From NCBI GenBank assembly GCA_030248135.1, contig JASANC010004418.1, forward strand, positions 1 to 64,000: DNA of 64,000 nucleotides, given 5' to 3'. Position numbers and translations under genes: made by a program. The first letter of the stretch is position 1, and the number at the start of each line of letters is the position of its first letter. Below, one piece after another: positions 62,921 to 64,000 of the stretch. The notes under the pieces are model-generated. The model searched no databases and was not told the origin of the DNA. It was given only the letters and a program-made list of their open reading frames with translations. Source of the stretch: Theristus sp. LFF4_11. Lineage: Eukaryota; Nematoda; Chromadorea; Monhysterida; Xyalidae.

Positions 62921-63617
62921 CTTCAGTAAAATTTGTGCGTTGTTTGAAAGTGAGCTGCGTGTCTTTTTGTAGCATAATGTGCTTCATTACAAAATTGACT
63001 GCGTAAATTACCACAAATCATACGTTTATCTACCATTGCAATGTGGCTGCGTGTTTTTAAGCTTTGCATGTTCGTTCTTCAATCTAAGAGGTGATCACAC
63101 ATTCAACATTTTTACCACCATCATCTGCTGCAACTACCATAAGAGAAACCAAGAAGTGAAAATGAAGCGAACTTTTCGAAGCACAACTTTGTTCCGAAAT
63201 TAGATTGTTTTTTCTTCACTTCACCAACCTAAATAGATACACTCGCGCTTTTGGGTTTCAATAAACCTGAGTCTGACTACGATTTTTTCTATAAACCGTG
63301 TGGCTAACGCGATTTCCATTAGCAAACCACTAGTTCCGGAATAAATTACTGACACTTGGCTGGTCACATACAGACATAAAAATGGCATTTCATGCTAGCT
63401 CCACACGAGAGGCGCAGGCGTTGAAAGCATATAAGCAAACGTTCAGTGGAAATGTTCAGTAGCTTTTCCTTTTCGCAATCGAAAGACCGTTCCAAATTCA
63501 AACCAAAATATATTTACCTTCCAATTATTAACGTTTATGCGCACAACATAGTTACATGACTGTTCTTATTACTTCAAACAAGAATGCATATGGCATTCCA
63601 ATTCTGCTGACATTAAC

Positions 63618-63750
63618 CTGGTAAGAGTCTAATTTATTGCGTTCAGCTAACGCACGTAATGCATGCAGAGTGATCAGGTTGACAGCTAATTTGCATTCAT
63701 TTTTGGTGCAAATCCGTGGCACAACCGATAGAATAAATACCCACCATATC
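63618..63750 (-). CDS. Possible ARM-repeat exon of the carboxypeptidase gene
   Basis: An open stretch with a pyrimidine-rich acceptor (TTTCCCATAG) and a CAG|GTTAAT donor. The translation ends CKLAVNLITLHALRALAERN, an amphipathic helix pattern like an armadillo repeat, and CCP1 proteins have ARM repeats N-terminal to the catalytic part. The similarity is generic, and the exon would have to skip several hundred residues of linker before 62,920, so intervening exons would be missing. Confidence 0.28.
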
Positions 63751-64000
63751 CTATGGGAAATGGGAATGCCATAAATGCGAATGAACAGCCGAACGTTAAG
63801 CATCGTGTGTTGCAATGCTAATCGTAGTGCTTGTTCGTTTATTCAATTCAATCATTTCACAGTACGAAAGACCGAAAACTACGCTTTATACTGAATCCAA
63901 TGATATACCTTTCAATTGAGTTTTTTTTGCCGAAATAGAGCTATCCCACGCTTTTCATCCCTGCACACTTTACCGATATCTCAATGTTTCACCAGACAGA
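63751..64000. other. Window edge, nothing supported
   Basis: AT-rich sequence, no exon or repeat identified. Probably intron of the carboxypeptidase gene. Confidence 0.4.

Overview
This 64 kb window is nuclear DNA of an invertebrate animal. Every recognisable gene is split by spliceosomal introns with GT-AG boundaries, mostly 50-500 bp with a few of several kb. The gene set is metazoan: a class C receptor of the GPR158/smog type, a RASL10-type GTPase, an astacin and a C-type lectin. Exons are GC-rich and introns and intergenic DNA AT-rich. The sequence does not fix the phylum; an ecdysozoan or another small invertebrate is my inference.

Layout: (1) 1.3-15.3 kb, plus strand: an orphan class C 7TM receptor, 5' end incomplete, with a candidate extracellular exon 7.5 kb upstream of the other exons. 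(2) 16.3-17.7 kb: a decayed hAT transposon, ending 9 bp from the stop codon of (3) 17.7-22.2 kb, minus: an intact seven-exon gene joining MADF and BESS-like DNA-binding parts to a PIF/Harbinger (HARBI1-like) nuclease. (4) 23.3-27.95 kb, minus: ADRM1/Rpn13, a proteasomal ubiquitin receptor. (5) 28.4-29.1 kb, minus: ribosomal stalk protein P1. (6) 29.5-30.9 kb: a G/C-tract-filled element with hAT-like ends, then a fold-back element with 160 bp arms. (7) 31.1-34.9 kb, plus: RBBP4/lin-53. (8) 35.8-44.1 kb, minus: a RASL10-like GTPase whose 7.2 kb intron holds an astacin-TSP1 protease and a C-type lectin on the same strand. (9) 47.3-50.4 kb: a young non-autonomous LTR element and a palindromic mariner derivative. 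(10) 52.9-56.6 kb, minus: NAD-isocitrate dehydrogenase alpha, with a 38 bp tandem array beginning exactly at one of its splice donors. (11) 58.9-62.9 kb, minus: the C-terminal part of a CCP1/Nna1 tubulin carboxypeptidase; its N-terminal exons are mostly outside.

The host genes do unrelated jobs (chromatin, proteasome, translation, TCA cycle, tubulin modification, signalling, extracellular proteolysis) and form no pathway cluster. The most distinctive features of the window are structural: two MITE families that fill many introns, several inverted-repeat elements, a splice-donor-bearing tandem array, a transposase-derived fusion gene and a nested gene pair. Exon models below were checked by hand for reading-phase continuity across every junction; none has transcript support.
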